A stretch of 24,157 nt of DNA from Cudoniella acicularis (taxonomy: Eukaryota; Ascomycota; Leotiomycetes; Helotiales; Helotiaceae), in assembly GCA_013054445.1 (NCBI GenBank), contig JAAMPI010000861.1, forward strand, positions 1-24,157, read 5' to 3'. The position numbers and the translations under genes are program-made. This document shows positions 9,627 to 21,719 of the stretch, piece after piece (the stretch's first letter is position 1; every line of letters starts with the position of its first letter). The notes below the pieces were generated by a model, which had not been told where the DNA came from, did no database searches, and saw only the letters and a list, made by a program, of their open reading frames with translations.

Positions 9627-11866
9627 ATGGCTTGCCTCTCGTTGTAAATACAATGCCAAGTGTTTATCTTTTGTATCACAGATGCATGGTGTTTCTTGTG
9701 GTGGGTGGCTATTTGATGGTTCAATTAACTTCAAGAAGCGATCATGGTCAAATGTGCATGAATAGGAACCCGCATGGAGTGGTTAGTTCTAAACTACGCC
9801 GTAGTTTGCGGCTTATGACTTACGATTTCGAGAATATAAATGAAAAAGCAGTAATTTCTCTTTCCAACTTTTGTTTGTCATTGTAATATTGAGTGATACC
9901 GGCCGCAATAGTGTTCTCCATGTTTCCGACCGGTAAACGGGGTTCTGTTGGTTCTCCAGTCTCCTCCAATTCAAAAACAGGGGTTGATAATTAAGCGATA
10001 AAATATCTTGGCATTTTCAACGCGCAAGGAACGTTCTATCTAGGTGAGGAGAAAACTTCATCTCGCAGCTAATGACAAAGCTATATGGCCAAGTATGGAT
10101 ATAATTTATTTGCGCGGCGGCAAAGAGGCTGTTAGACTTGGACTGAGGTTTCCATTATGTACTGGCTGTACAACTGTGAAATGGATTTCCAGATCTTTTC
10201 CTTGCTCCGTCGTGTCGAGGTAGGAGAATTTTCATATAACTATATGATGATGGATGATATAAGAAAAAAGTCAATGATTCTTTCCAACATTTTTACTCCT
10301 TGGTAAGAATCAATGGGCCGTAAGACTACCTTGTACACTTAATACTTCTCGTGGGGTTTTGTTTGTCTCCTGAAGAGACTTCCTATTTCTTTAAGATATC
10401 TGCACTTGGAAAATTCTGGATGCCTCGTTTTATCGTGCCTAATTCTATCGCCGTCCAGCTGAGTGTGTCGGAAAAGCATGGGATACACTTTTAATGTATG
10501 AAATAACAGCTAAATTCTAAAAGGTCTCTGGCATTTGAAATTAATGAAAGTATAAAACAAATTTAAATTTAATTCTACTCGTTTTGATGACAACCCGCTC
10601 TAATGGACGCTTTATTTTGTGGAGTGCTGGAGGCGAATTTTTTTTCGCGTAAGCCGTGCAGTTCTAGAAAGGATAGTATGTGCAAGCTTGGTAATTACGT
10701 TGGGAATCAACGATTTCCACAAACTGGAGACTTCTGTCATTCTCAGCGATTGATATGTTGTTTATAAATCACTTGCAATATATTGGGTCGACAGGATCCG
10801 GTAGAAATTGGCGCGCAGCTGGGCTCAACATTTCAAAAACTTAGCAAAAGACGTGACCGTGCTGTTCCCGCCTCAAGGAGACGCTGGGATTTTTTGGGTA
10901 TCATAGACTGCTATGTATAACGTCAAGTTTTCGTGATCTTTGCTTATACGATGCACTGTGCTGCAAGACACTTACGCCTCGGTAGCGCAACCAACACGAG
11001 CAACAACACTTCAATTTCATAAAATAACCAAAAATTGAATCTTTAAGTCAGATGGAGATGCATCTAGTAATTATGATAAAGTTTATGACATAATTTTTTA
11101 TTTATGTTCTAAGTAAATGTTAATTATGTAGAATCTTGAAGTGTTCTCACGGCCGAAATTTGGACCGAGGAACAAATAGAGGAGATTCGTCACACCAAAA
11201 TTTCACTGAGTGTTTAAAAAAAGAAAATTCTTTTAAAAAGAGAAAGAGAGGGAAATGTTCTACTGGTTGTGAGAAGAAGAGGGGATGAGGTGACTTACAA
11301 TCACCCAATTAATTTCTGTATTTGCAGTGTTAGTCAGAAAGGAACAATCAGAGTACATTCCAGTCTCACTGTCACGAATCTCTCAGCTCCCGCCAAGAAA
11401 TCAAAACCTACAAATCAAGCACGCGTGTGTATCATTCGGCATTCACGACCGTCGTTGCCTCCTGATGTGCTTAGTGATGATTGGCTGGACTTGCGTGACC
11501 AGCTGCTGTTTCGGTGGGGCTTTTTAACCGAGTAGCCCCTTTTCCGATGAGACGGCTTGCTGTACTGATAATTCATCACTCGCATGGTTTTACAATTTGT
11601 AAAGTAGGGTTTTTATATTCATCGTGTCCTCTACTTACTCTTCTAAGGCATAATGAATAATTGACCTCGTTCTTCCGTCCTCGTCATTTCCATTTTATCA
11701 CATATCCAAGCTCCTGAAAATGCCTCAAATCGCTTCCCAAAACCTAATTTATGCAAACCCAACACTAGAAACGCCGCATAATGCGCTTTTCCTCCACAAA
11801 ATATTATTTACATTATTCAATAAACTATCTGCAGAACTTTCAACTTTTTGATCCAAGTGTAAGTGA
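9627..11866. other. AT-rich gene-free spacer between convergent LEU1 and DHA1 genes
   Basis: About 2.2 kb holding the 3' flanks of two convergent genes. It is visibly AT-rich, especially 10200-11250, with many A and T runs. The only open frames, such as 11269-11535, are short and resemble no protein I know. I saw no tRNA, no clear transposon ends and no long repeat. One 17-bp palindrome is listed separately. Confidence 0.6.
9791..9807. repeat. Perfect 8-bp inverted repeat downstream of LEU1
   Basis: Arms AAACTACG and CGTAGTTT flank a single C, about 165 bp after the LEU1 stop codon. It could form a hairpin in a 3' UTR, or be a palindromic protein site. Nothing links it to a known function. 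Confidence 0.5.
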
Positions 11867-13798
11867 TCAAAGCTTCACGGGATACTCCTTTCTGATCTTT
11901 CCACCATAGCGATAGATCAATAATGGCGCCGGAATCAATCCAATAGCGATGAAACCTAAAACGCTGTTTCCCCAACCCAAACCTAGGGAAGCGTACATGC
12001 TTGGACCTGCGAGAGGCAGAAAAGCACCAAAGAGGGACCGCGACACTGTAAGAGCTGCAACGCCGGAGGCTGCAAAAGAAGGGAAGGAGTCAATAGTGTA
12101 AGTTTGAATTGGAATGAAGATGCCCATCATCCCGAAACCAAATGGGATAAGACCAATGATGGGCACGATCCACTGTTATCATTGTCAGAAAAATGAAGGT
12201 TATAACGAGGAGGAAGGAACTTACATGAACGTCTTTATCTGCTGTCCAACCATACCAGAAAAACGAGATGGGAATGAAGAATGCGAAAAATATGCAAGCA
12301 GGCAACCTCATTTCTGGCTCAAAAACGCCATTGTTTGCTTTTGTCATTCGGACGACTGTTGGATCCGAGATCTTGCTGACCACAAGAAGGCCTGAGAAAA
12401 AGCCAATTCCTAACCCAATGTATGCTAGGCCACAGATATCGGGCTGCCAGCCGTAAGTTGAAATAAAAACTTCGGTGATGGTCGTAAATAGAAGGTACAA
12501 CAAGCCGTAGACAACAGCCATATATAGGGAGAGAAGAAATATGATAGGCGACAGGAAAAGCATCTTCAAGGGGCGAATCATGCCGTTGATGAGGATATGG
12601 GAAGCGCTGTGAGCAGGGCCGTGGGTGTCATAGCAGCTCACCAGATCTGTGCGATTGAGTTCCTTGGACAAACGTTTCACTTTGCGGTGAACAAGGACTC
12701 GTGGGTTAGTTTCACGGGTGAACAATTCGATCCCGATTGTGACGGAGGCACCCGCAATGAGCAAGATCCAGAAGACCCAACGCCAACCAATTCTTTGAGC
12801 GATGAACCCGCCGCAAATCGGGCCAACGACGGGCCCAAACAAGGGGCCCAGGGAGTAGACCGCTGTTGCGAGACCGCGTCGGTCGGGGTGGAAAAGGTCT
12901 GCAATCACACCTCCACCAATTGTGAGACAGCCTGAACCACCTATGCCAGCTAAGAACCGGAATACGATTAGAGACGGCAGATTTGGTGCTAAGGCGCAGC
13001 CGATTTGCCAGACGGCGAAAAAGACGTTGGCGCCTGTCAAGACAAAACGACGTCCATAGATTTCAGAAAGTGGCTGGCCGTTGTAAGTGAAATGGCCCGT
13101 AGTCATGCTTGGAAAAAAACTTACTGCTAGAAGCAACGGCCCTATGACGTAGCCCAAAACGAATATACTGACAGTCAAGGAGCTCAGTATTGTTGAAGTG
13201 TTATTGAACGTCTCGTTCATAAACAATACTCCAGGCGCGAACATCGAAGAAGCTAGAGGCGAAATGAAGGTAATAGCTCCGAGCAGAGAGATTAGCAGCC
13301 ATTTTCTAGTTTCCGGAAAATTCAAGGGCATCTCAGGATCATCTTGAGACTCCCATCCCACAATTCCTTTGTCGAGGTCTGATATTGGCAGAGGGGAAGG
13401 CGCCAATCGTGTTTTCTTGCTTTTCGAAGTGAGGTTCGTGGCTATTCGAGAGATTCGGCTCTTGGTACTTTTAACACTGGTCTTCGTGACGACTTGTTGT
13501 AATGACTCCTCGGCACCTTTCCCACGGGCCGCTCTTATCGATGCTGTGGTCTGCAGATGTCAGCGAGGGACCACTTGATCTAGGGAGAGTTACTTACATG
13601 CTGTCTTACTAAATCGTCGAGATGCCCCTCGTCCATCTCCTCCACTTCTTCATGGTCCGAGTCTGGCTCGCCAATTGCGCCTTCGGCCATTATCCCTCCT
13701 TCAGCCTTGTCCGGGTCGGAGTTGTATGCGGTGGATTCAGTGGCAGTGGTGCCATTCTCTGGATCCTCGGCGCGCTCGAGGTCCTTTTCTGACGCCAT
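11867..13798 (-). CDS. DHA1-family MFS multidrug transporter-like protein
   Basis: A 12-helix plasma-membrane drug:proton antiporter-type transporter by family; the substrate is unknown. Minus-strand exons are 13598-13798, 13125-13550, 12225-13073 and 11867-12172, with introns 13551-13597, 13074-13124 and 12173-12224, giving 593 residues. Residues 1-135 are a charged, acidic then basic cytosolic N-terminus ending in WESQDDPEMPLNFP, the usual lead into helix 1 in this group. Splicing out intron 2 creates motif A, LLAPLSEIYGRR, after helix 2. Helix 4 holds RFLAGIGGSG, and helix 5 carries motif C, LGPLFGPVVGPICGGFI, typical of antiporters. Intron 3 joins KDVH to WIVPIIGLIPFG. The start at 13796-13798 is the first ATG, with G at -3 and +4. 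Intron 2 is 51 bp and stop-free, so it looks like coding sequence if not spotted. The gene converges on LEU1. Confidence 0.9.
13074..13124 (-). other. Stop-free 51-bp intron inside transporter motif A
   Basis: The donor is GTAAGT and the acceptor CCAG, with a CTTAC-like branch site. The length is a multiple of three, with no in-frame stop. Retained, it would put 17 residues into motif A; removed, it gives the canonical LLAPLSEIYGRR. The family consensus strongly favours splicing. Confidence 0.85.
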
Positions 13799-15387
13799 AC
13801 CTTCGTACTTCACCTAAATATGCGTACGCCAGGTGAAGCTTGGGAGACTGAGGAGCAAAGACAAGGCGGTATTTTCTTGCTGAGCCAAAAAAAAAACGGC
13901 AGAAGTGGATTGAGATAAGAAGTAGCAGGTCTGCGAAGGTACAGGGATGGAGGAGTGAAGAGGACTCTCAAGTAAAAAAAGGAAAGCTTCCTGCAAACCT
14001 AGCCACTTGGAAGTTGGAGGGAAGAGCGTTCGTACTTGTAGGAAAACACCTTGATACTCGGATACTCGCTCACTCCCGACGCGCATAGAGTCATACTGCA
14101 CTTTCTTTAGTTGTGCAAACCTATAACATGAACCAGCATCGGAAATCGGTGCCGAAAAGGACCAAATTTAACCCCAGCTTGCGATGCTGGGAGAGAAGTG
14201 GATCGCGTCGTGTTCTTGATTGGATTTTATTCACTGCGGACGAGGCGGCTTGCTACGGCTCGGAAACTTATATGCATAATTCGCGGATTTATGCTTTTGT
14301 GTCAATTTATGTACGCACTGTGCACGCTGTGCCAGGCTGTGGACCGAACAAAGCTTCAGGATTGGACAAGCATCTGGCCTAGCTGAAGGTCTCACCCCCC
14401 TCCCCCCCAACAGCCTTTCCTCGTCGTTCTCTATTACCACAGTTAGTTCGCACCTCGCGAGAATAATGCAACCGGAACGGAGAGAGATGTCTCCTTCTCC
14501 TTACTTTGTTTTTGTGCACGAAGCTGTGCTCCACTGCCCTGCAACCCACCGAGACCCAAACTTCAACGTACCATCCCAGAGTCATGGCAGTGGGAGCAGG
14601 CCACGCGACGAAGAGAATAGCCAAAATTGTCCACTCCCGAAGATGGGGAAAGGGACCATGACTGGCTAACCGCTGCGTCAGCACGGAGAGCAGAAGCATG
14701 GCATCATTCCGGTGTTGCACAACTTTCGTCCAATTGTTCAACAGTAATCCCATCCAACAGCATGCAACACAAGCTGCAAGCATGACTACATGCAACATGG
14801 GTATCGAGCGAACAAGGAAGTCAACACGTCTCTTTCAAAACATCAAAGGCAGCCCTCGAGAACTATAAAAATGTCCACAAAGATGAAATTGTTTCTATAA
14901 TATGACTACATATAATGGAAAAATCAAAAGTTCGGAAAGCCTAGCAGCTAACGTGTTTTGCAGTAGATGTCAACCAGCTTGGAAGACCCTTGACCTCAAC
15001 TTGAATAATAGCCATTGGGACTTTCTGCATTTCAGGAGCTATACTAGAAAGTGAAATTGATGTGCTGAGCTGAGAGCCGAGCCTTAAAATACTATCAGCA
15101 GAATTCAAGGCGTCAAGGTTCCAATACTGGTTAGAAGTTGGAACACTCTTGAAAACTCATGCATTGTAGGTTTAAATTCACTAAATGGGATTTCACTTCA
15201 AGGTTCGATAAGTAGAGCTTGTCTACTACATTCCTCGGTTGTTTCTGGTTACTTTGTCTTAATCCTTAGTTGTGAGTATTTGCATTCCACAGTTAGTTCC
15301 TTTGCTTTCAACCCTGTGGAATGCCGTCAATTTTCCTGTCCCTGCGATTACATCTCTAAGTCGTGACCCATTCATCTCCTCCCCATT
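13799..15387. promoter_or_regulatory. Divergent upstream region between DHA1 transporter and HEIGH protein
   Basis: About 1.6 kb between two divergent genes, so it should hold both promoters. It has an A-run near 13887 and a C-run near 14395-14408. A minus-strand open frame of 139 codons (14379-14798) starts with ATG and a hydrophobic stretch, but the rest is compositionally random-looking and I do not call it. No RNA gene was seen. Confidence 0.5.
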
Positions 15388-18300
15388 ATGACGTTCAGAG
15401 CGCGACAACAACGGCGATACCTCCCAAGATTCCCAGGAGTGCACTCCATCAAGATGGCGACCCTCGATTCAAATATATTAGCACCAAAGAAATGGGATGA
15501 TAATGAATTGGAGGTGGCGGGAGCCATCGGCACGCAGTCCCCCTTCAGAAAATTTGGAATTGATGCTAATGCCCTTAAGAACATCATCCAACACTAGTTC
15601 CGGATCTCACTGGACCCCTTCACAAGCTGTTCAACCATGATCGTTGGCACCATATTACCGTCGAACAATACAATACTCTCCTACCATCAATGCGTCTTGC
15701 GACCAATTTCATTAACGTCGGAATGCCCTATATTTCATTTTTCCTCCCAACGAATCAGGTATTTGAAGCGCTTCAAACAGATTGGACAGAGGGTGAAGTG
15801 ATCCCTCTTAAGACTTCTTTTACTCTGGAGGAGACCAAAAGGGCATCGGTGGAACTTGACAAACTTGCAGAGGACATTCATTGGGAGCTCGATCACGGGG
15901 TGTATGTGTCAAGGGGCCAATGGGGTATCAACATCGCGACCTCTCAGCAAAGGCCTTGGATCCAGGAAACGCACAAAATGATCGAAGACTCTGACAGATT
16001 GCTCAAAAGACGTGGTGCTGCCCGTCGTCATATCACAATTGGTTTTGCAGCTCAATATGTGGACACCATCCAAAGCGTTGCTCCAAATAGTGAAGTGCAT
16101 CTTCGTGCTGTTTGGCATGCCGGCGTTACCATGGCTCATGAAATAGGCCACGCGATATTCGTTCATGACTTCAGATGGGATTCTGTTGACGGCCACGAGC
16201 CCTGGGTAGGGGATCAGTGTTGGGCCGAATTAGGATATGCGTTCATGGATTTTGTGTTTGGTGGCTTCAACCCTGACACGATTGAGTCACGGCGAGATCT
16301 TGCTAGCAAATTCGAGAAGCCACTCAAATGGAGGAAAACCAGGAAACTGAGGAAATTCGAAAAAAATCGACCTTTCTACGAGACATATTGGGCGATAAGT
16401 AATCGTTATATGGAGAATACCTTGTCCCAGCAGTTCTGGGATGACCTAGGGACCCGCGGTACTTCGGCCTTTTATATGGATAGTAGAAAGGCTTTACTAC
16501 CAAAAAATTCTAGCAGTGAGGCAATCGCAACTGCGGTAGTTCCAGACTTTGAGGTCTATAATGGTATAGTGGACTGGAAATCCTGCAAGTACCCGGATCG
16601 TACTCCTCAGCCGGATACCCTTGGTCAGCTTAGAGCAGCGGAGGTCGATTATGCCCGTGGGCTATCTAGAAGCGAGGGGACCCACAGACCTTTGTTAAAG
16701 GGTGCATACGTAGAGGACGATGATGAGGAAGAATTTGGTGTGGAAGACGACGATGAGTCAGATGATTTCGATGGCTACTTCGACGATTTAGGCAGAGACT
16801 TCAATTCCAAAAGCAAGAAGAGAAGGTCCAGACCTGATCCGGGTGACGATTGTGTTTGGGTTGAGGAAGACCTTCGGAGCTCAGGACGCGGTGACTTTGA
16901 GCCAGAAACAACCCTTCGAGTAGAGGTTAAATTCTATCCCACCCAGCAAGATTCTCTTCCCCGTGGCAAACGAGCTCCTCGCATAGATATCGAACCAGAG
17001 CCACGCGATTTCAAGCGATATAAGTACAGCAAGACAGCAGAAGCTACTGGCGATGGCGACGACGCAGATGCTGTCTTGCAAGATGCCACAATTCCGTTTA
17101 TCGAAAGACGATTTACGCGTCTTGAGGCTTACAGATTTGGCTGTAGAAAACGCCTCGAGACTTACCCAGTCCTTCTCCCCCACCCATCTTGGCAACAAGG
17201 TCACCTGAATAATAAGGATCGATATGATCACAAGGTTGCTTCGGCCATCCGCTTATACTTGTTCAGGCGAGCAGAGAAAAAGTTTGAAAGAGACAATACT
17301 GCTCTACTCAAAATTAAGCAAGCACGAGCTGACTCTTTTGATGACTGGACGTACGAGGATATAAATGAATTTGGTAGATTGCAAGGAGTTCCCGGCTCTG
17401 GATCTGACCTGAAAAACGCAATCAGGACTTGGTTGCAAATGGATATCGATGAGATAAAGGACCAAGTTCTTAGCAATCAAGAGCCCAAATCAAATGGTAC
17501 CGGCGGCGATGTTAGCGCAGTTGAAATCAGTCAATGGACCGACATGGACTTCCACCTTTATTTTCGCCAGCATGACTTGCCGATTTGGGGAGATCACGCC
17601 GTTTTTGTTGAGCGCTACTATGCCTTCAAATTTGAGCAAGCCAATGATTTCACCAGACCACGAGATGACCCATCCCCGCCGATTAAATGCCGCTTTGATA
17701 GAGACGACGAGGAGACATATAACTTCCTCGTAAACCCAGACACCACCTCTCTGATGGCTCTCAAATGTGCTCTATTCTGCAATGGCATATTCCCTTCCAA
17801 CAGTATCCTCCACATCGACACCAACCCACCCACTGCGAAGTTGCCAGGAGATGACGAGCCGCTATCATGGTTGAAAGAAAACACAGGACCGCTGATACTG
17901 ACCGCTGATGAGCAACCTTTCCCGGAAGATATCAAGTTGCGAAATGTGCGTGAGCCTAGCCCAGTGATCTGGAACAAAAGCGAGAGGATTGCCACTGCTG
18001 TGAAGCAAATTTCAAGAGCCAGACGCAAGCAAGCCCAAGCAAGCGCTACCGCCCCTCGCGAAGAAGCTCCCAAACCACCTCCTACAGTCGCGAACTTCAT
18101 GGAGAATATTACCACCAAAGGCAAGGCTCTGCGGCGCATTCTAGAAGGCTCAGTAACTGGTGTTTCCAGCCTAAGAAATGCGCCGGCAGATACTACACCA
18201 TCTGGTTTCCAACTGCTTGATCTGATGGAGGAATATGAGGACAGGTATAAAGGTAGCGACCTGACTGATCTGAGGAAAGAGGATGAGGCGACGAGGAAGA

Positions 18301-18590
18301 AGGGGAAGGGGAGAGCGGTGGAGGAAGCGGGATACGAGAAGGAAAATATAGAGGCGCTCCAAAGGTTTGAGGTAGGTAACGATGACGATTCGGTGTCGCA
18401 CATGAGCCAGATTGTGAATACGCTGAAGAGGAGAAGGGCGAGTGAGAGGGGCGGGAGTGGAGATCGGAGGAGGAACTTCTTGAGCCAGAGGATAGCACAG
18501 TATTCTGGTGGTCTTAAGGGCTTTGAGGTTGCGGGAGGAGCGGAAGCTAGTGGAGCTGGGGGAGCTGGGAGAGCTGGACCAGCCTGGTGA
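15388..18590 (+). CDS. Putative zinc metallopeptidase with SAP-like modules, apparent 1-base loss
   Basis: I do not recognise a named family. The frame runs 15388-15594, stops, and continues one frame over, open from 15579 to 18590. The overlap region reads sensibly across the shift (ALKNII, then PTLVPDLTGPLHKLF), and no good intron explains it, so one base is probably missing near 15586-15591; about 1067 residues result. Residues 251-255 are HEIGH, in hydrophobic surroundings, with WAELG 25 residues after the second His offering a third zinc ligand as in gluzincins. An acidic D/E tract (about 441-471) is followed by a basic cluster KSKKRRSR (about 475). Two similar WT-starting modules at about 654-683 and 717-751 resemble SAP DNA-binding motifs. 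The C-terminus is charged, then Gly/Ala-rich. A nuclear, DNA-linked protease is inference. Alternative starts are 15454 (better context, ATGGCG) or 15690 if the shift is real. Confidence 0.78.
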
Positions 18591-21500
18591 TTTTTTTTTT
18601 GGTTGGAGCTTGACCACTGAGGAGAGCGAGGGAATCGAGTGGGTTGTTTAAGTGTTTGTAGAGTAGGACCTTTACCTTTGTCAACGTTGATTTGTTTTCA
18701 TTATCACGTATTCTGGGTATACATTAGGAAGGGGTTATTTTGAGCTATATGGTTGAGAACTATAGTTCCCGACTACCTACTCAACAATTTCCTGAATGCA
18801 TGAATATAATCCAGAAGAATATTTTCTTGAGTTCCACCTCAAACGTTCACTTATTCCTGGTTACTTCATAGGAATACACTGCATTAGTATACACACATTT
18901 TTTCAAGTATAACCCTGGGGCTCTCTTGACGCTCCAACGCAGACGAGCACTAGAAAAGATACTTCTAGAATTCTGATTTTCAGCCCTGCTAACCTATTGA
19001 TCATTCAGTAACTTTGTCCAACGTGATTGCAAAAATTACTACTAATGAATAGACTGACTTTTTTTTCCCCGTACGTTTTTAGCAAGCTAAACGCCATCCC
19101 CTCGGCCGTTTTCAGACCTATTTCACGACGATACTCTAAAAACTTAAAAGTATTTAAATAAATACTTGATCTTCCAAAGGAACAAATTATACAAGCTGAA
19201 ATGGGGCAAAAATACTATTTATATCACTTTCTTATAATCATATCTCACAGTAGTAGAGTGTTTATTTTTCGAGGTGTTGTGAGTTCAATTGTGGCATAGG
19301 CCTAGAAACGGTCGAAAGGATAGAGGCGATAGTGACTTTTCAGAAATTTTGTTACTTTAGAGCTATAGTCAGCTACTCTTGCATCTATTTAGAGCATTCA
19401 AGTTTTACTCCCATCTCTTCTTGAATCACCGTGAATTGTCTTTTTTAGCTTCTTGAAGATGAAAAATTTACCAACCCTGTTTTCGTCTCTACGCTCCTTG
19501 CTTTCTAGGAAAGGCTCTATGCTCCTAGTGCCACTAGTTAACTGTGAACGGTTTTCATGTGAAGAAGTTGTTTGCAGCGGCCGACAGGGAGCGTTTGTAC
19601 GGCCTTTATGGTTCTGTTTCACAGAGTGGCGATTATTGTCCATCTTCTACAAATGCAGCACACGGAGGATGGGAAAGATTCCCCTTTGGACCATCAACAA
19701 GGGTACCTACCAAATGTTACCACAACTTATCAGACTGCAAGGCCTCTTCCAGACCTTTACAAAATCGATTGACAGGCCTCGCTACCGATTCGCTCGACGT
19801 TGAATTAAAGTTCTGAAGCTCTCCTCTTTCCCTTCGTCCAACCACTGCCAACTCATCACTTCCCGTTTTCTTTTCGTCTGTTCTTGATATGTCACTTTCA
19901 CATGTAAATCAAGTCTCCTCTCAAAAAAAAAAAAGTATAGGATCACGGAAGAATTTCATTCTCAATTAAAAAAAAATCTCCAGATGCAAGGATAGGGTAT
20001 CCCTTATCTTCGTTATCGAGGAGTTCATGCAAATGGGCTCTTTATCCTCCAATTCATCCGTTCCGACCCGGCAAATTTCTTGGGACGCTGCCCTTTCTTC
20101 ACGCATCAACCAACGATCAAGAATCAAGATGAATTGGCAAATTCCCCATTCTCACCCGCACGAATCACAACACCACCGTCGTCAGCATTGTGAAACTTCC
20201 TTATCATCTTCCTAGACCCTCAAACCCGGCTTCGCAGTGGAAAGCACAGTAAAATGTGGAATAGGCGGGCCGATGCAAGCAGTAAAAGAGTGCTCCTATC
20301 GGTTGGTCGACGGTCGATGGCACAAGACGCCTATCGTGAACATGCAGTCCAGGAAGAGGATACCTTGAAGACATGGGACAAAAATGCAATGCACTTACGC
20401 TGGGAACATACGATGAAGGCGGCTGTCTAGCCGGTTTCCGGAAGAGGAGCCGAGGCCGAACTGAAGGTGGATAAAATGTCCTGGTGGAACATATCTCTTT
20501 CTCTGTTCGCCCATGAACCTCGATGGGCTGCAGTACGGCCGGAATTGTACCACCGGCACTGCAGCAAGGTCGAAATTATTGATTGTCGTGCAAATAGAGG
20601 GGTCGCTTCACACCGCCAAAAGCAAATTTCCTGCAAGCGGCAGCGCTTGGGCCGGCCAGTCGTCCGTGCATTGCCACATCTGCAGGCGATTTCGGCTGTT
20701 CAACACATTCCCCATATGGCCGTTTCCAGAAGTCTGGGATGGAAAATTAAATCCCGCGCATTCAAGCTCAAAACACCAACACCAGACGAGCGCGTTTGAG
20801 CTCGTGACAGCTGTGTGGAGGGTCGAGAGTACGAGTCCGGCGAGATATATGCCACGGCTGCTGTGCCGAAATTGAGGGCTTTGAACGAGGTGTGCAGTAT
20901 TTTTTTGGGTCTGTTCGAGCTGTTGTCGTATGCTCCACTGCTCCTCGGCGCATCTGGCCCCGCCGGAAGCATCCATGGTGTGTAGAGCGACAGGCCAATG
21001 AAAGGCGGCCATTCCTATCAGGATGTCGTGCCCTGCATTGCTAGCGCCATAATTCTCGAAGTTTCCTGGACGATCATCGTTGAGCCGCCGCATGGACGAG
21101 CGAGTTTCTGCTGTAGTGGCCTGCCATCTGATGCCAAAACTCATCTCGTTCCGCTTATTCTGCCCATGTTTCCCCAGCTGCTCTGCCCTGGGTAGAGGTA
21201 GGTGTACATCGCCAGCACAGTTTGCCGTCTACCGCGAACTGGACTGTAGCCAGCATCAGACCAGAACCAGAACCATTTAGGTAATTTCCCTCTCCTGCAT
21301 CCGGCACTTGGGGCGAGCGGCAGCCGCGAGCAACACAGGACCCAAGAGTCAGAAGCTCGGAGTGTCTAGTTCAAAGGTCGAAAGGTCTATCGGGGCCAAA
21401 AGACCCACTGCACACCGCACACGGAACGTATATCTTTCATTCCTCGCTCTCACCCCTCACCGGCGCGTCTCTCTTCCACTTTTTTCCCTTCAGTCACGGT

Positions 21501-21719
21501 ATTAGTCCTAGTGTCTCCCGTTATAAGATCCCACTCTCGGTCCCCGATCAAGTGGCATCTTTTGACGAGACCTATACACCTATACATCTCTTTTCTATTT
21601 CCCAAGAAAAGAGTCAGCCTTGAACGCGAATTGAGAAGTCCCTCTGTAGTTGCATAATTTCTGCCACAGAGTCTCAATTCCCGAGTTCAGCCGTAAGATT
21701 CAAGCCAGGCCTAGAAGCA
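18591..21719. other. Long gene-poor region upstream of the ZIFL-type transporter
   Basis: About 3.1 kb with no gene I can support. The left half (about 18700-20000) is AT-rich with A-runs at 19924 and 19967 and a small inverted repeat at 19148. The right half (about 20200-21400) is less AT-rich and has overlapping open frames on both strands, the longest a 178-codon minus-strand frame (20608-21144). None shows a recognisable domain. From about 21420 to 21719 it is pyrimidine-rich, as expected for the promoter and leader of the gene at 21720. Confidence 0.5.
19148..19167. repeat. AT-only inverted repeat
   Basis: Arms AAGTATTT and AAATACTT are separated by AAAT. It sits in AT-rich intergenic DNA, where such palindromes are common, so a function is doubtful. 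Confidence 0.35.

Noticed and set aside
10970..11010. tRNA-like GGTAGCGCAACC string
   Set aside because: It resembles a D-arm, but no matching acceptor stem, anticodon arm or GGTTCGA-type T-arm follows.
11269..11535. Plus-strand 88-codon open frame between LEU1 and the DHA1 gene
   Set aside because: Short, no ATG start, no similarity I recognise, in AT-rich intergenic DNA.
14379..14798. Minus-strand 139-codon open frame with ATG and hydrophobic N-terminus
   Set aside because: After the first 20 residues it has no domain-like pattern, it lies in a promoter region between divergent genes, and it overlaps other random frames.
17618..18403. Minus-strand 261-codon frame opposite the HEIGH gene
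   Set aside because: Ser/Leu-rich antisense shadow of the charged C-terminal coding region.
20608..21144. Minus-strand 178-codon open frame as a gene
   Set aside because: No recognisable motif, mixed composition, and competing open frames on the other strand over the same bases. Kept only as a finding about the region.
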